Assembly (NCBI GenBank): GCA_030695565.1
Contig: JAUYRZ010000060.1
Span: 62,001-126,000, forward strand
Length of the DNA: 64,000 nt
Reading direction: 5' to 3'
Source: Archangium sp.
GTDB taxonomy: Bacteria; Myxococcota; Myxococcia; Myxococcales; Myxococcaceae
Below are positions 16,908-25,268 of this stretch, piece by piece. The position numbers and the translations under genes were made by a program. Position 1 is the stretch's first letter. Every line of letters starts with the position of its first letter. The notes below the pieces were generated by a model. It worked only from the letters and a program-made list of their open reading frames with translations. It had not been told where the DNA came from and did no database searches.

Positions 16908-19360
16908 CGCGCCAGCGCTGGCTTCCAGCGCCCCTTGCTCAGCGTGGAGACGCTGCGCTCCGCTTCGTCGAGCTGGAAAAGCGACAGCCAGCCATTGGTG
17001 ACGAGCGCGCGGACGTTCGGGTGTTTCTCCAGGACGCCGGTGATCGCCGCGCGGGGCGCCTCGATGAACACGCTGAGCCGGAGCGGGGTGTGCACCCACC
17101 GCTCACCGTCGTGCACCGACTGGAGCGGCAAGCCGATCCGCAGATCTCCTCCGTTCCCCTCGAAGACGCCCAGGTGCCCCCCGACGACGTTGTGCAGCAC
17201 CTTGTTCCCACTGCCGTAGCGCAGGTTGTCGACGGTGGAGGCGTAGTACTGGAGGTTGATCCAGTGCGTGACGACCATGGGCGCCGTCATGATCTGCTCG
17301 AGCACGCCGTAGCCTTCATCTTCCGTGTGCCGATACTCGTGGAGGAACGAGCGCCCCTGAAGGTTCAGGTGCCGGCAGTGCTCCCGAGGCGCGACGATGA
17401 AGGCCGCGTTGTTCACGAGGCCCCATTCGGCTCGCACCTGCGCCCAATCGGTCGTCCGCGATCGCATCGAACGATGGAGCTCGGTGGGCCCTGTGCTCTC
17501 GAGGCCCAGCAGCCCTGCGCGCTCTGAGCGAGCGCGGGCGCCGGCCTCGGCCAGCCAGCCGGCGAGGGTGTCGAGGTCGCCGCGATGCGACGGCGGGCAC
17601 TGGTCGAGCTCGAACAGCTCGACGTCGTCGGTGGTCGTGTCGTGGAGCGCCGCCACGAACCAGGTGCTCTGAGGCACCTCGAGGCCGCGCTGCGCGAGCC
17701 CCGTGCGGACCTCGGGGTCGTTGAGCAGCGCCGCTGCGACCCGCGCGTTCACCTCGCCGGTCTGACCACAACACGCGCCACAATCGAGCCCGGCAGCGTG
17801 CGGGTTGTTGTGGGTCGTGCTCCCGTGACCTGCGAGCAGCACGAGCCGCGCGAAGTCGCGGGTCAAGCTCATGCCACGGAGTATTCCGGCGGCGAGATCG
17901 CAGCGGGCCTGCAGCTCGACGGCGATCAGCCGCGGGTTGCGTGCAGCGTACTCCCCGGGTCCCAGCCCCCCGCTCTCTGCGCGGCGCGGCGCGTTGAGCC
18001 CCAGGCTGTCCCTGATGAGCGCGGCTCCGTAGGTCGGCCCGAGCGCCTCGACGAAGGTGAAGGTCGAGAGGGCATCCCTCTTGAAGGACTGCCACGACGC
18101 GGCGTGGCCGAGCTGGTGCGCTCTGCGCTCCGCAGCGTCAGCGCTCAGGCCCGTGTCGACCGCACGCATGCGCGGGCCGAGCAGACCCGGGAGCTGCGGC
18201 CGAGCCGTGGGCGACCCGAGCGACTGGTATTCCATGGGCACCCCGAAGAAGCCTGCGAAGCCGAGCGTCTGCACCGAAGCCGCGCTGGCCTCGAGAGCGC
18301 GGCGAAAGACCTCCGAGCGCACGTCGATGCAGAACACCGCCTGCACTGCAGGCGCCGCGATCCGGGGGGTGTGAAGACCCGCGGGCAAGGCCCGGAGAAC
18401 CGGCTCTCGCCACGCCATCTCCATCGCGGTCTGGAACACCCAATCATCGGAGCGGCAAGCGGCCGCCGTCGCGTCGATGGGGCCCCAGTGGGCCATCGCG
18501 ACCTTCCAGCGCCGGCTGAGTTCCTCGCCTCCAGCGGCGAGCAGCATCCACTCCCAGCCCAGGCGAATGGCGAGCAGCTCGCAGATGGTGTCGTCGTCGC
18601 GGCCTTCGAGACGCGCCGTCCACCGCCGGTAGGCGCACGAAGACGCCCACCCGTTCTGGTCGAGCAACAGACTCCAGAGGTAGCTCTCGTGATGCTGGGG
18701 TGGAACCTCGAGCGCAGCGAGCGCGGCTTGCGCCAGTTCGCGCGCGGTCGAGGGCAGCTCGCCGGCCCGTACCGCCGCGCCCATCAGCAGCGCTGGGCTG
18801 CGGTCGGCCAGGGCGTGCCTGCGCCAGCTGGCATACAGGCCCCCCCGTCGATCAGGGCCCAGCTGCGCCTGTCCGTCATCGAACCACGCAGCACAGAACT
18901 GGCTGACGTTGTTTGCCACGAACCCCCGCCACGAGACCTCGCGAACCAGGTCTCGTCGTGCATCGACCACGTCGACGACCCGGGCGCGCGTCGATGGCGC
19001 GGGTTCGTCTCGTTCGAGCAGCGCCTTGAGGTCCCCCAGGGAGAGCAACGAATCGGTCTCCTCGAGCGCTGCCTCGAGGTGCTCGTCACGCAGCCGGCCC
19101 TCGCGATACGCCTGCCGGAACCAGGCGCGCGGCATGAGCAACTGCGCACCTGACAGGGCCCTCAGCTTTCCAGCGACCTCGGGGAGCGGCCACTCCACCG
19201 TTCCCCAGAAGGGGTTGACCGCGATGAAACGATCGAGTGGCCAGGTCGGCGCAATCCGCGCGCAGGCGCCCTCCATGGCTTCGTCGAGGTTCGGCTGGGA
19301 CGCAGCGACGGTGCCAGGTGAATGGCGAGTGGGAGCAGCGGAGACGTTCGTGGTGTTCAC
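16904..19360 (-). CDS. dabA: DabA, carbonic-anhydrase-like subunit of the inorganic-carbon uptake complex (DUF2309)
   Basis: An 818-aa protein. In characterised Dab systems DabA binds DabB and converts CO2 to bicarbonate inside the cell, driven by a cation gradient. The active site is intact: CIDVRSE supplies zinc ligand Cys344, Asp346 and Arg348; GHGS gives His512 and LDCGACCG gives Cys527. The 15-residue His-Cys spacing matches the Halothiobacillus enzyme (C351, D353, H524, C539 as I recall). The GTG start at 19360 overlaps the dabB stop (GTGA) and follows GGAGAG by 6 bases; an upstream extension to 20011 lies wholly inside dabB. Downstream it is coupled to the DUF6671 gene. Confidence 0.92.
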   Translation of the reverse strand: MNTTNVSAAPTRHSPGTVAASQPNLDEAMEGACARIAPTWPLDRFIAVNPFWGTVEWPLPEVAGKLRALSGAQLLMPRAWFRQAYREGRLRDEHLEAALEETDSLLSLGDLKALLERDEPAPSTRARVVDVVDARRDLVREVSWRGFVANNVSQFCAAWFDDGQAQLGPDRRGGLYASWRRHALADRSPALLMGAAVRAGELPSTARELAQAALAALEVPPQHHESYLWSLLLDQNGWASSCAYRRWTARLEGRDDDTICELLAIRLGWEWMLLAAGGEELSRRWKVAMAHWGPIDATAAACRSDDWVFQTAMEMAWREPVLRALPAGLHTPRIAAPAVQAVFCIDVRSEVFRRALEASAASVQTLGFAGFFGVPMEYQSLGSPTARPQLPGLLGPRMRAVDTGLSADAAERRAHQLGHAASWQSFKRDALSTFTFVEALGPTYGAALIRDSLGLNAPRRAESGGLGPGEYAARNPRLIAVELQARCDLAAGILRGMSLTRDFARLVLLAGHGSTTHNNPHAAGLDCGACCGQTGEVNARVAAALLNDPEVRTGLAQRGLEVPQSTWFVAALHDTTTDDVELFELDQCPPSHRGDLDTLAGWLAEAGARARSERAGLLGLESTGPTELHRSMRSRTTDWAQVRAEWGLVNNAAFIVAPREHCRHLNLQGRSFLHEYRHTEDEGYGVLEQIMTAPMVVTHWINLQYYASTVDNLRYGSGNKVLHNVVGGHLGVFEGNGGDLRIGLPLQSVHDGERWVHTPLRLSVFIEAPRAAITGVLEKHPNVRALVTNGWLSLFQLDEAERSVSTLSKGRWKPALAR

Positions 19361-20928
19361 GTGTGACTCTCCAGGGTCTCTGAGGCGTAGAGGGGGTCGC
19401 GGCGCGCCGACGGGCGCTGGAGTCGAGGGGGCCAGACTCGAAACGTGAGGCGGGTGAATCGTTCGTCGAGGTAGAGCCCGGCGAAGAGCCAGGGGTAGAG
19501 GGTGCGAGCCAGCCGCCCTTCTGGAAACAGCTGCATGGTGGCCTTCGTCACGAAGAGTCCGACGAAGCCAGCGCAGACGAGCGCCCAGACGAGCGCGTTC
19601 GATGCGGCCAGAGGCACCGGCATCAGCTGCGCGGCCGCGGCATGCCAACCGGCGAAGAGCAGCACGACCCCGGTGCTCCGCGCGAGGGCGGCCACGTTGC
19701 TCGACCCGCGGGCGAGCAAGGGCACCAGGGCCAGCGCCACCAGGAGCGTCAGCCCGGGACCGGAGAAGTCGTTGACCCCTGCGGCCGCGAAGCCGGTCTG
19801 GCGTAAGGCGACAAAGCCGAGGGCCGCGACCCCCAGCGTCACGAAGACCAGCCCCACCAGGCGAGCCGGAGAGGGCGACGCCGGGCGCCGGGTCGCCGAC
19901 CCCAGCAGCCAGCCGTGCACGGCCGTCCCGGCGCTCAGGAAGGCATGGGCCTTGTAGAGCGAGTGTGCGACCAGATGGAGCAGCGCGAGGTGCCACAGGC
20001 CAAGACCGCATTGCACGAGCATGAAGCCCATCTGCGCGATGGTGGACCAGGCGAGCGCGACCTTCACGCTGACCCGCGTCGTCATGACCAGCGCCGCGAC
20101 GATCGCAGAAGAGAGGCCGATGACGACCAGGAGCAGCTGCGCGGGCCCCGCGTGCGCCATCAAGGGTGAGAGGCGGATCAGCACGAAGCCGCCGATGTTC
20201 ACCACGCCTGCGTGCAGCAGCGCGGAGACCGGGGTGGGCGCCTCCATCACCTGCGTCAACCAGCCGTGAAACGGGAGCTGCGCAGACTTGAGCGCCACGG
20301 CGAAGACCACGAGCACCGCAGCGACGTGCATGGAGGGTGAGAGCTCGGGGTGCGCGCTGGCCCAGGCGGCGATGCGGTCGAGCTCGAGGCTGTCTGTGCT
20401 TCGATAGATGAGGCCCAGGCAGGCCAGGAGCAGCGCGTCAGCGAGCCGGCTGACCAGGAACTTCTTGTGAGCCGCGACGCGCGCCGCAGTGCGGTCGCCG
20501 AAGAAGGTCAACAACTGGTGCAGCGCGAGGCTCGTCGCGGTCCACCCCAGGGCCACCACCGCCAGGTTGTTGGCGATGACCAGCGTCGTGACCGCGCTGA
20601 GCGTCAGCAGCAGCCAGCGCAGATACCTGCCCAGGCCTGGATCTCCGTGAAGGTAGGTTCGCGAGTAGCGCACCACGATCGCCCCGAGGGCGGTGACGAG
20701 GATCAGCATCACGCAGGTGACCGCGTCGACCCGCACCCCGAGCCCGGTCACCCCGGTGGCCCCTCGCGTCACGCCGGCCAAGAGCGTGAACAGCAGCGCT
20801 CCCCCCAGGGCCCCGCCACTGGCAAGGCCAGCCCTCAGGGGGGCGAACACCCCCACGAGCGCCAGCAGCGTCGGAAGGGCGCACGCGGTGAGGGGGACGA
20901 CGGAGAACCATGCCTCGACCGTGTTCAT
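19357..20928 (-). CDS. dabB: DabB, NuoL/MrpA-like membrane subunit of the inorganic-carbon uptake complex
   Basis: A 523-aa, strongly hydrophobic protein with about 13 predicted membrane segments and the conserved proton-pumping features of the complex-I antiporter-like family: Lys in KSAQLPFHGW, the EAPTPVSALLHAG motif, and the VKVALAWSTIAQMGFM and HLVAHSLYKAHAFL segments. It is shorter than NuoL and lacks the long C-terminal lateral helix, as expected for DabB. The gene is the first of the operon and is divergent from the LysR gene at 21008. In the complex it is thought to carry the H+ or Na+ that powers DabA. Confidence 0.92.
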   Translation of the reverse strand: MNTVEAWFSVVPLTACALPTLLALVGVFAPLRAGLASGGALGGALLFTLLAGVTRGATGVTGLGVRVDAVTCVMLILVTALGAIVVRYSRTYLHGDPGLGRYLRWLLLTLSAVTTLVIANNLAVVALGWTATSLALHQLLTFFGDRTAARVAAHKKFLVSRLADALLLACLGLIYRSTDSLELDRIAAWASAHPELSPSMHVAAVLVVFAVALKSAQLPFHGWLTQVMEAPTPVSALLHAGVVNIGGFVLIRLSPLMAHAGPAQLLLVVIGLSSAIVAALVMTTRVSVKVALAWSTIAQMGFMLVQCGLGLWHLALLHLVAHSLYKAHAFLSAGTAVHGWLLGSATRRPASPSPARLVGLVFVTLGVAALGFVALRQTGFAAAGVNDFSGPGLTLLVALALVPLLARGSSNVAALARSTGVVLLFAGWHAAAAQLMPVPLAASNALVWALVCAGFVGLFVTKATMQLFPEGRLARTLYPWLFAGLYLDERFTRLTFRVWPPRLQRPSARRDPLYASETLESHT

Positions 20929-21007
20929 GCACCAGCGTGTACCGGCGACGCGTGGTTCTTGAAAAACACATAAACTCGCTCATATCGTTCTGCATTGGAG
21001 AACTGCG
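20929..21007. promoter_or_regulatory. Divergent dabB / LysR regulator control region
   Basis: These 79 bp hold the promoters of both the dab operon (minus) and the LysR gene (plus). A TTGAAA at 20959-20964 and TATCGT at 20983-20988 could be a -35/-10 pair for the LysR gene. The stretch ATAAACTCGCTCATAT (20970-20985) is locally AT-rich and partly dyadic, as LysR T-N11-A type boxes often are. GGAG at 20997-21000 lies 7 bases before the ATG at 21008. Inference: this is the site where the LysR protein senses CO2 limitation. Confidence 0.5.
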
Positions 21008-21931
21008 ATGAACGTCGAGCAGATGAACTTCCACCACCTTCGGTATTTCTGGGCAGTCGCGAAGGACGGCAACCTCACGCGAACGGCGGCACGGCTGCGC
21101 GTCGCCCAATCGGCCCTGTCCTCGCAGATTCAGCAACTCGAGGGGCAGCTGGGCAGTGCCCTGTTCTTCAGAGAGGGCCGACGCCTGGTGCTCACCGAGG
21201 CCGGGAAGATCGTGCTGGCGTCTGCGGAGGAGATCTTCGCGGCGGGCAGCCAGCTGGTGTCGACGCTCGAGCGTGGCCGGCAGCACCAGCAGGTGCTGCG
21301 AATCGGCGCCGTCGCCACGCTGTCACGAAACTTCCAGGAGTCCTTCGTCAGGCCGCTGCTCGAGCAACCCGACGTGCGGCTGTACCTCGAGTCGGGCGTG
21401 CTGGCCGAGCTGCTTCTGAGGCTCGAAGGCCACGCGGTCGATCTCGTGCTGGCGAACCGGCCTCCCGGGCGCGACCTCGCCGGGAAGCTCCGCTGCCGGC
21501 GCATCGCCCGGCAACCGGTCAGCATCGTCGGAGCGAAGCAGAAGAAGGGCTTCCGGTTCCCCAGGGGCATTGGTGACACCCCGATGATCCTTCCCGGCCG
21601 GGAGAGCGACATCCGCTCGGAGTTCGACGCGCTGTGCGAACAACTCGGTGTTCACGTGACGATCCTCGCGGAGGTCGACGACATGGCCACGATGCGTCTG
21701 CTGGCGCGCGACTCCGCGGCGCTGGCGCTGGTGCCATCCATCGTGGTGCGCGACGAACTCCGCGAGGGCACGTTGAGCGAACACTGCGTCGTGCCGGGGC
21801 TCTTCGAAACGTTCTACGCGATCACCGCGCGACGAAAGTTCCAGCACCCACTGCTCAAAGCGATGCTCACGCGAGATGAACACGATCTGCTCGACGCGGA
21901 CCCTCGGGAATACACCCTCAAGAGCGACTGA
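21008..21931 (+). CDS. LysR-family regulator (NhaR/CbbR-like), divergent from the dab operon
   Basis: A 307-aa LysR protein with an N-terminal winged helix (MNFHHLRYFWAVAKDG, NLTRTAARLRVAQSALSSQI) and an effector-binding domain of normal length. The FHHLRYFWAVAKDGNLT start is typical of the NhaR-like branch. ATG 21008 has GGAG upstream; an alternative ATG is at 21023. Known Dab systems often carry a divergent LysR gene, so it probably activates dabBA when CO2 is scarce. That role is inferred from position only. Confidence 0.88.
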   Translation: MNVEQMNFHHLRYFWAVAKDGNLTRTAARLRVAQSALSSQIQQLEGQLGSALFFREGRRLVLTEAGKIVLASAEEIFAAGSQLVSTLERGRQHQQVLRIGAVATLSRNFQESFVRPLLEQPDVRLYLESGVLAELLLRLEGHAVDLVLANRPPGRDLAGKLRCRRIARQPVSIVGAKQKKGFRFPRGIGDTPMILPGRESDIRSEFDALCEQLGVHVTILAEVDDMATMRLLARDSAALALVPSIVVRDELREGTLSEHCVVPGLFETFYAITARRKFQHPLLKAMLTRDEHDLLDADPREYTLKSD

Positions 21932-21988
21932 CCCGTACCTGATGTCGACGCGCGCTTTGATTCTCCAGAGAGCGAGTACGGTGCACGC

Positions 21989-22537
21989 GTGCGTTCGTTG
22001 CTCGAAACCATCGCTCAGTGGGACACCCGGTCGAGTCTGGCACTGCAGTCCCGCCGGGCGCGGCTGCCCAATCTGTTCTTCTCTGCGCTCTCGTGGTCGG
22101 GCGCGGGCGGCGTGTGGTTCGGGCTTGCGGGCGTGCTGATGCTCACCCACGGGCAGGGCCTCGACTTCTTGCCCCGCCAGCTTTCGTTTCTGGTGGCGAT
22201 GACCGCTGCCCTGGCGGCGCTGCTGGTGGGCGGCCTCATCAAACGCATGGTCGGCCGCCGCCGTCCCTTCGCCACCGAGCGCGGCATCGAGGCAGCCATC
22301 TGGGCGCCGGGGCCTCGACGATCTTTTCCCTCCACGCACGCGGCCACCGCGGTCGCGCTCGCCGTCGCGCTCTTCGCGATCGACCACCCGCTCGCCCCCT
22401 GGGTCGCGCTCTGGGCGCTGGGCGTCTCGTTCTCGCGCGTCTGGCTGGGGGTGCACTTCCCCTCCGACGTGGTGTCAGGCGCGGCCCTGGGCATCGGCTT
22501 CGGGCTGTTGCCGTGGGAGCGCCTGGTGCAGTTCTAA
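21989..22537 (+). CDS. PAP2-family membrane phosphatase
   Basis: A 182-aa inner-membrane protein with about five hydrophobic segments and the three phosphatase motifs: KRMVGRRRP, SFPSTHAAT and SRVWLGVHFPSDVV, carrying the catalytic His and the Arg/His/Asp that hold phosphate. The family removes phosphate from lipid phosphates such as phosphatidic acid, undecaprenyl-pyrophosphate or phosphatidylglycerophosphate. GTG at 21989 is the likely start. It may form a unit with the thioesterase gene downstream (48-bp gap). Substrate not determinable. Confidence 0.85.
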   Translation: MRSLLETIAQWDTRSSLALQSRRARLPNLFFSALSWSGAGGVWFGLAGVLMLTHGQGLDFLPRQLSFLVAMTAALAALLVGGLIKRMVGRRRPFATERGIEAAIWAPGPRRSFPSTHAATAVALAVALFAIDHPLAPWVALWALGVSFSRVWLGVHFPSDVVSGAALGIGFGLLPWERLVQF

Positions 22538-22585
22538 AGTCAGAGCTTCTTCACGAACTCCGACGTGAGCGCGTATGAAAGAGGA

Positions 22586-23371
22586 ATGACTGACGCGTTC
22601 TTCGTTCCCGACGGTGATGGCTTCTTTCCCCAGGCGGACGCGACCGGTCCCTGGAGCGCGGAGTACCTGCATGGCGGCCCGCCGTCGGCGTTGGTGACCC
22701 GCGGCTTCGAGCGCGCGTTGCCCGATGATTTTCAGCTGGTGCGGGTGACCTTCGAGCTGCTGCGGCCGGTGCCCTTCGCGAAGCTGACGCTGAAGACCGA
22801 GGTGGCCACGGAGGGCGCCAATGCCCGGCGCGGCACCGCGGTGCTGGAGGCAGATGGCAAGCCGCTCATCCGCGCGCATGCGCTGGCGTTCAAGAAGGTG
22901 CCGATCGAGCTGGAGCTGCCGGTGGAGAAGGGCCCCACCCCGCCCACTTCTCTCGAGCCGTTCGAGTTTGGCTTCTTCCCCTCCGAGGTCGGGTACCAGA
23001 CGTCGATGGAGATGCGCTTCGCGCGCGGCAAGCTGGGCCAGTCGCCCGTCGCGGTGTGGATGCGCATGAAGGTGCCGCTGCTGCCCGACGAGAAGCCGTC
23101 TCCGTTCGTTCGCACCGTGTGCGCGGCAGACTCGGGCAATGGTGTGGCGCAGGTGATGGACTTCTCGAAGTTCACCTTCGTGAACGCCGACTTGAACGTG
23201 TCTTTGCTGCGGCGCCCCAAAGGCGAGTGGATCTGTCTCGAGGCGCACACCACCACCACGAAGGATGGCGTGGGGCTGTCGGACACGCGGCTGTGGGACG
23301 AGAAGGGGCCGTTCGGGCGCGGGTGTCAGAGCTTGCTGGTGCGGCCTCGCGTGGCTCCGGCCGCTGAGTAG
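22586..23371 (+). CDS. Acyl-CoA thioesterase-like protein (double hotdog, TesB-like)
   Basis: A 261-aa soluble protein starting at ATG 22586 (MTDAFFVPDGDGFFP); an alternative GTG lies at 22565. The N-terminal half carries the double-hotdog marker GPWSAEYLHGGPPSALVTR, and the second half repeats the hotdog pattern near DADLNV-like and WICLEAHTTT segments. In family members this fold hydrolyses acyl-CoA thioesters; the acyl preference is not visible. Confidence 0.8.
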   Translation: MTDAFFVPDGDGFFPQADATGPWSAEYLHGGPPSALVTRGFERALPDDFQLVRVTFELLRPVPFAKLTLKTEVATEGANARRGTAVLEADGKPLIRAHALAFKKVPIELELPVEKGPTPPTSLEPFEFGFFPSEVGYQTSMEMRFARGKLGQSPVAVWMRMKVPLLPDEKPSPFVRTVCAADSGNGVAQVMDFSKFTFVNADLNVSLLRRPKGEWICLEAHTTTTKDGVGLSDTRLWDEKGPFGRGCQSLLVRPRVAPAAE

Positions 23372-23425
23372 CCAGAAGAACAGGGTCGCTCGGGGTGCGC
23401 CTTCAGCCCCCCCCAGTCTCCTGCG

Positions 23426-24100
23426 TCACTCCACCGGGCAGGGGTACTCGACCTCGACCTCGGCATCGGCCTTCACTGCGATGGTCTGCACCGGGCCCGC
23501 GACCGTGTTGCCAGCCGCGTCGTAACAATCGAAGCGCACCTTGTGATTGCCGACCTTGGCCTTGATGCCCATCAGCGGCGAGCCGCCCAGCTTCTTTCCG
23601 TCGAGGTACACGTCGGCGGTGTCGGTCGCGCGCAGGTTGAGCATGCCTTCCGCGGGCGGGGCCTTGGGAGCTGCGACGACCGGCTCGGGCTTGGGCGCGA
23701 CGGGCTCAGGCTTCTCAGCCACCGGCTCAGGCTTGGGGGCGACCGGCTCGGGCTTCGCCGCCACGGGCTCGGGCTTGGGGGCCACCGGGGCCGGCTTCGC
23801 GACGACCGGCTCGGGCCTGGCCGCTACGGGCTCAGGCTTCGCAGCGACCGGCTCGGGCTTCGCGGCCACCGGGTCGGGCGCCTTCTCCGCCACAGGTTCA
23901 GCGACGGGCGTCTTCACTGCATCGGGCGTCTTCGGAAGAGCCGCACTCGCCCCCATCTCGGGGAACTGACGAAGCACAATCGGGGGCGCAGTGCGGGAAG
24001 TGACCGCGTACGGCGCGCCTCCGGAGACCACGGCCATGGCGAGCGCACCTGCGCTGCCGAGCCCGAACACCACCACGAAGATCCATTTCACTGCGGCCAC
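23426..24100 (-). CDS. Membrane-anchored protein with (EPVAxKP)n spacer and PEGA-like C-terminal domain
   Basis: A 224-aa product starting at GTG 24100, with an N-terminal membrane helix (WIFVVVFGLGSAGALAMAVV). Roughly residues 65-145 form a Pro/Ala spacer built of about a dozen repeats of a PEPVAAK-type unit. The C-terminal 75 residues form a small domain (LRATDTADVYLDGKKLGGSP, ending CPVE) like a PEGA domain. The Pro-rich arm could span the periplasm, as in TonB-like or peptidoglycan-reaching proteins. Only 78 bp separate it from the divergent DUF481 gene. Confidence 0.7.
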   Translation of the reverse strand: MAAVKWIFVVVFGLGSAGALAMAVVSGGAPYAVTSRTAPPIVLRQFPEMGASAALPKTPDAVKTPVAEPVAEKAPDPVAAKPEPVAAKPEPVAARPEPVVAKPAPVAPKPEPVAAKPEPVAPKPEPVAEKPEPVAPKPEPVVAAPKAPPAEGMLNLRATDTADVYLDGKKLGGSPLMGIKAKVGNHKVRFDCYDAAGNTVAGPVQTIAVKADAEVEVEYPCPVE

Positions 24101-24178
24101 GTCGTCCTCACGTTTCTGTGGATTGGCCCTTGTTCCGTCTTATAGGGGCAACCGCTTCAACCACTCTGGAGACTACAC

Positions 24179-25141
24179 ATGTTTCTGTCGCTCGCGCTCT
24201 CCGCCGTTCTCGCGCAGTCAGATGCGGCCGCCGCCCCGACCGTTCCCGTCGAGATGAGCGCTGCCGACCGCTCGGCCGCCGCCGCTGAAAAGGCCGCCGC
24301 CGCCGCGCAGCTGGCCGCCGAAGCCGCGATGCGCATCGCCGACGCCGTGGCCGGCCCCCTGCCGGGCACCGCCGCCGCCGCCGCCGCCGCCGACAAGAAG
24401 AAGGACGTGTGGATCGGCAACGTGGGGGTGGGCCTGACCTTCATCACCGGCAACAGCCAGACCCTCACGGTGACCGGCAGCGCGGCCGCCGACCGCAAGT
24501 GGGAGAAGTGGGCGCTGGGCATTCGCGCCAACGGCGCTTACGGCCTGGCCAACCCCGACACCAACGCGACGGCCAACTCGTCGATCACCGCGCGCCGCGC
24601 CGTGGGCACCGTGCGCCTCGACCGCACCCTGGGCGACAGCTTCGCCGCGCTCTTCGGCCTGGTGGGCTCCGAGTTCGATCACATGAAGAACATCGAGTCG
24701 CGCTCCATCGGCGAGCTCGGCGCCGGCTTGACCTTCTTCAACAAGAAGGAAGGCGATCTCGAGAAGTTCTACCTGCGCCTCGACCTCGCGATGCGCGCTG
24801 GCTACGAGACCCGCTTCCAGTATTTCCCCGAGCCCGCCACGGTCACCGACTACGGCATCGTCATCCTCGCGCCGCGCGCCGCCATCACCCTGCGCTGGAG
24901 CTTCTCGAAGGACGTGCGCATCACCGAAGAGCTCGAGTTCGTGCCCTTCCTGCTCGCGCCCACGCTGGGCCGCCTGTTGATCAACAACAACACCAAGCTC
25001 AGCGCGCGCCTCACCGAGAACCTCTCGTTGAACACCGCGGTGCTGGTGAACTTCGACTCGATGCCCCCCCAGGGCGCCGACGGCCTGACCCGCAAGGAGA
25101 CCGACGTCGCCTTGACCGTCGGCCTCGAAGCGAACTTCTAG
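24179..25141 (+). CDS. DUF481-family outer-membrane protein
   Basis: A 320-aa protein with a signal sequence (MFLSLALSAVLAQ), then an Ala-rich helical stretch (about 25-75) containing several alanine runs. From residue 75 it has alternating beta strands typical of DUF481 salt-induced outer-membrane proteins (NVGVGLTFITGNSQTLTVTG, LDRTLGDSFAALFGLVG, ending GLEANF with a terminal Phe). CTGGAGAC upstream of ATG 24179 is a good ribosome site. Likely an outer-membrane barrel; physiological role unknown. Confidence 0.82.
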   Translation: MFLSLALSAVLAQSDAAAAPTVPVEMSAADRSAAAAEKAAAAAQLAAEAAMRIADAVAGPLPGTAAAAAAADKKKDVWIGNVGVGLTFITGNSQTLTVTGSAAADRKWEKWALGIRANGAYGLANPDTNATANSSITARRAVGTVRLDRTLGDSFAALFGLVGSEFDHMKNIESRSIGELGAGLTFFNKKEGDLEKFYLRLDLAMRAGYETRFQYFPEPATVTDYGIVILAPRAAITLRWSFSKDVRITEELEFVPFLLAPTLGRLLINNNTKLSARLTENLSLNTAVLVNFDSMPPQGADGLTRKETDVALTVGLEANF

Positions 25142-25268
25142 GAATCCTCCGAAGGAACAGACCCACCGTTCGCGTCGAGCGCAGTCGAGATGCCACTTCT
25201 GCTTCGAACGGGTGGGGTCCTGGAGCCATCGCGACACGGCGGCCCAGAGGGATTGGAGGAGCGTCAGC
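25142..25268. terminator. Interconvergent gap with long imperfect hairpin
   Basis: Between the DUF481 stop and the convergent lipoprotein stop lies an inverted repeat with arms GACCCACCGTTCG (25160-25172) and CGAACGGGTGGGGTC (25205-25219). The centre contains the phrase GTCGAGCGCAGTCGAGATG, which resembles dispersed intergenic repeats of other genomes. Probably a two-way terminator; no gene seen. Confidence 0.5.

Noticed and set aside
19361-20011. 5' extension of dabA
   Set aside because: Lies entirely inside dabB in another frame, and the GTG at 19360 has a good ribosome site and family-like start.
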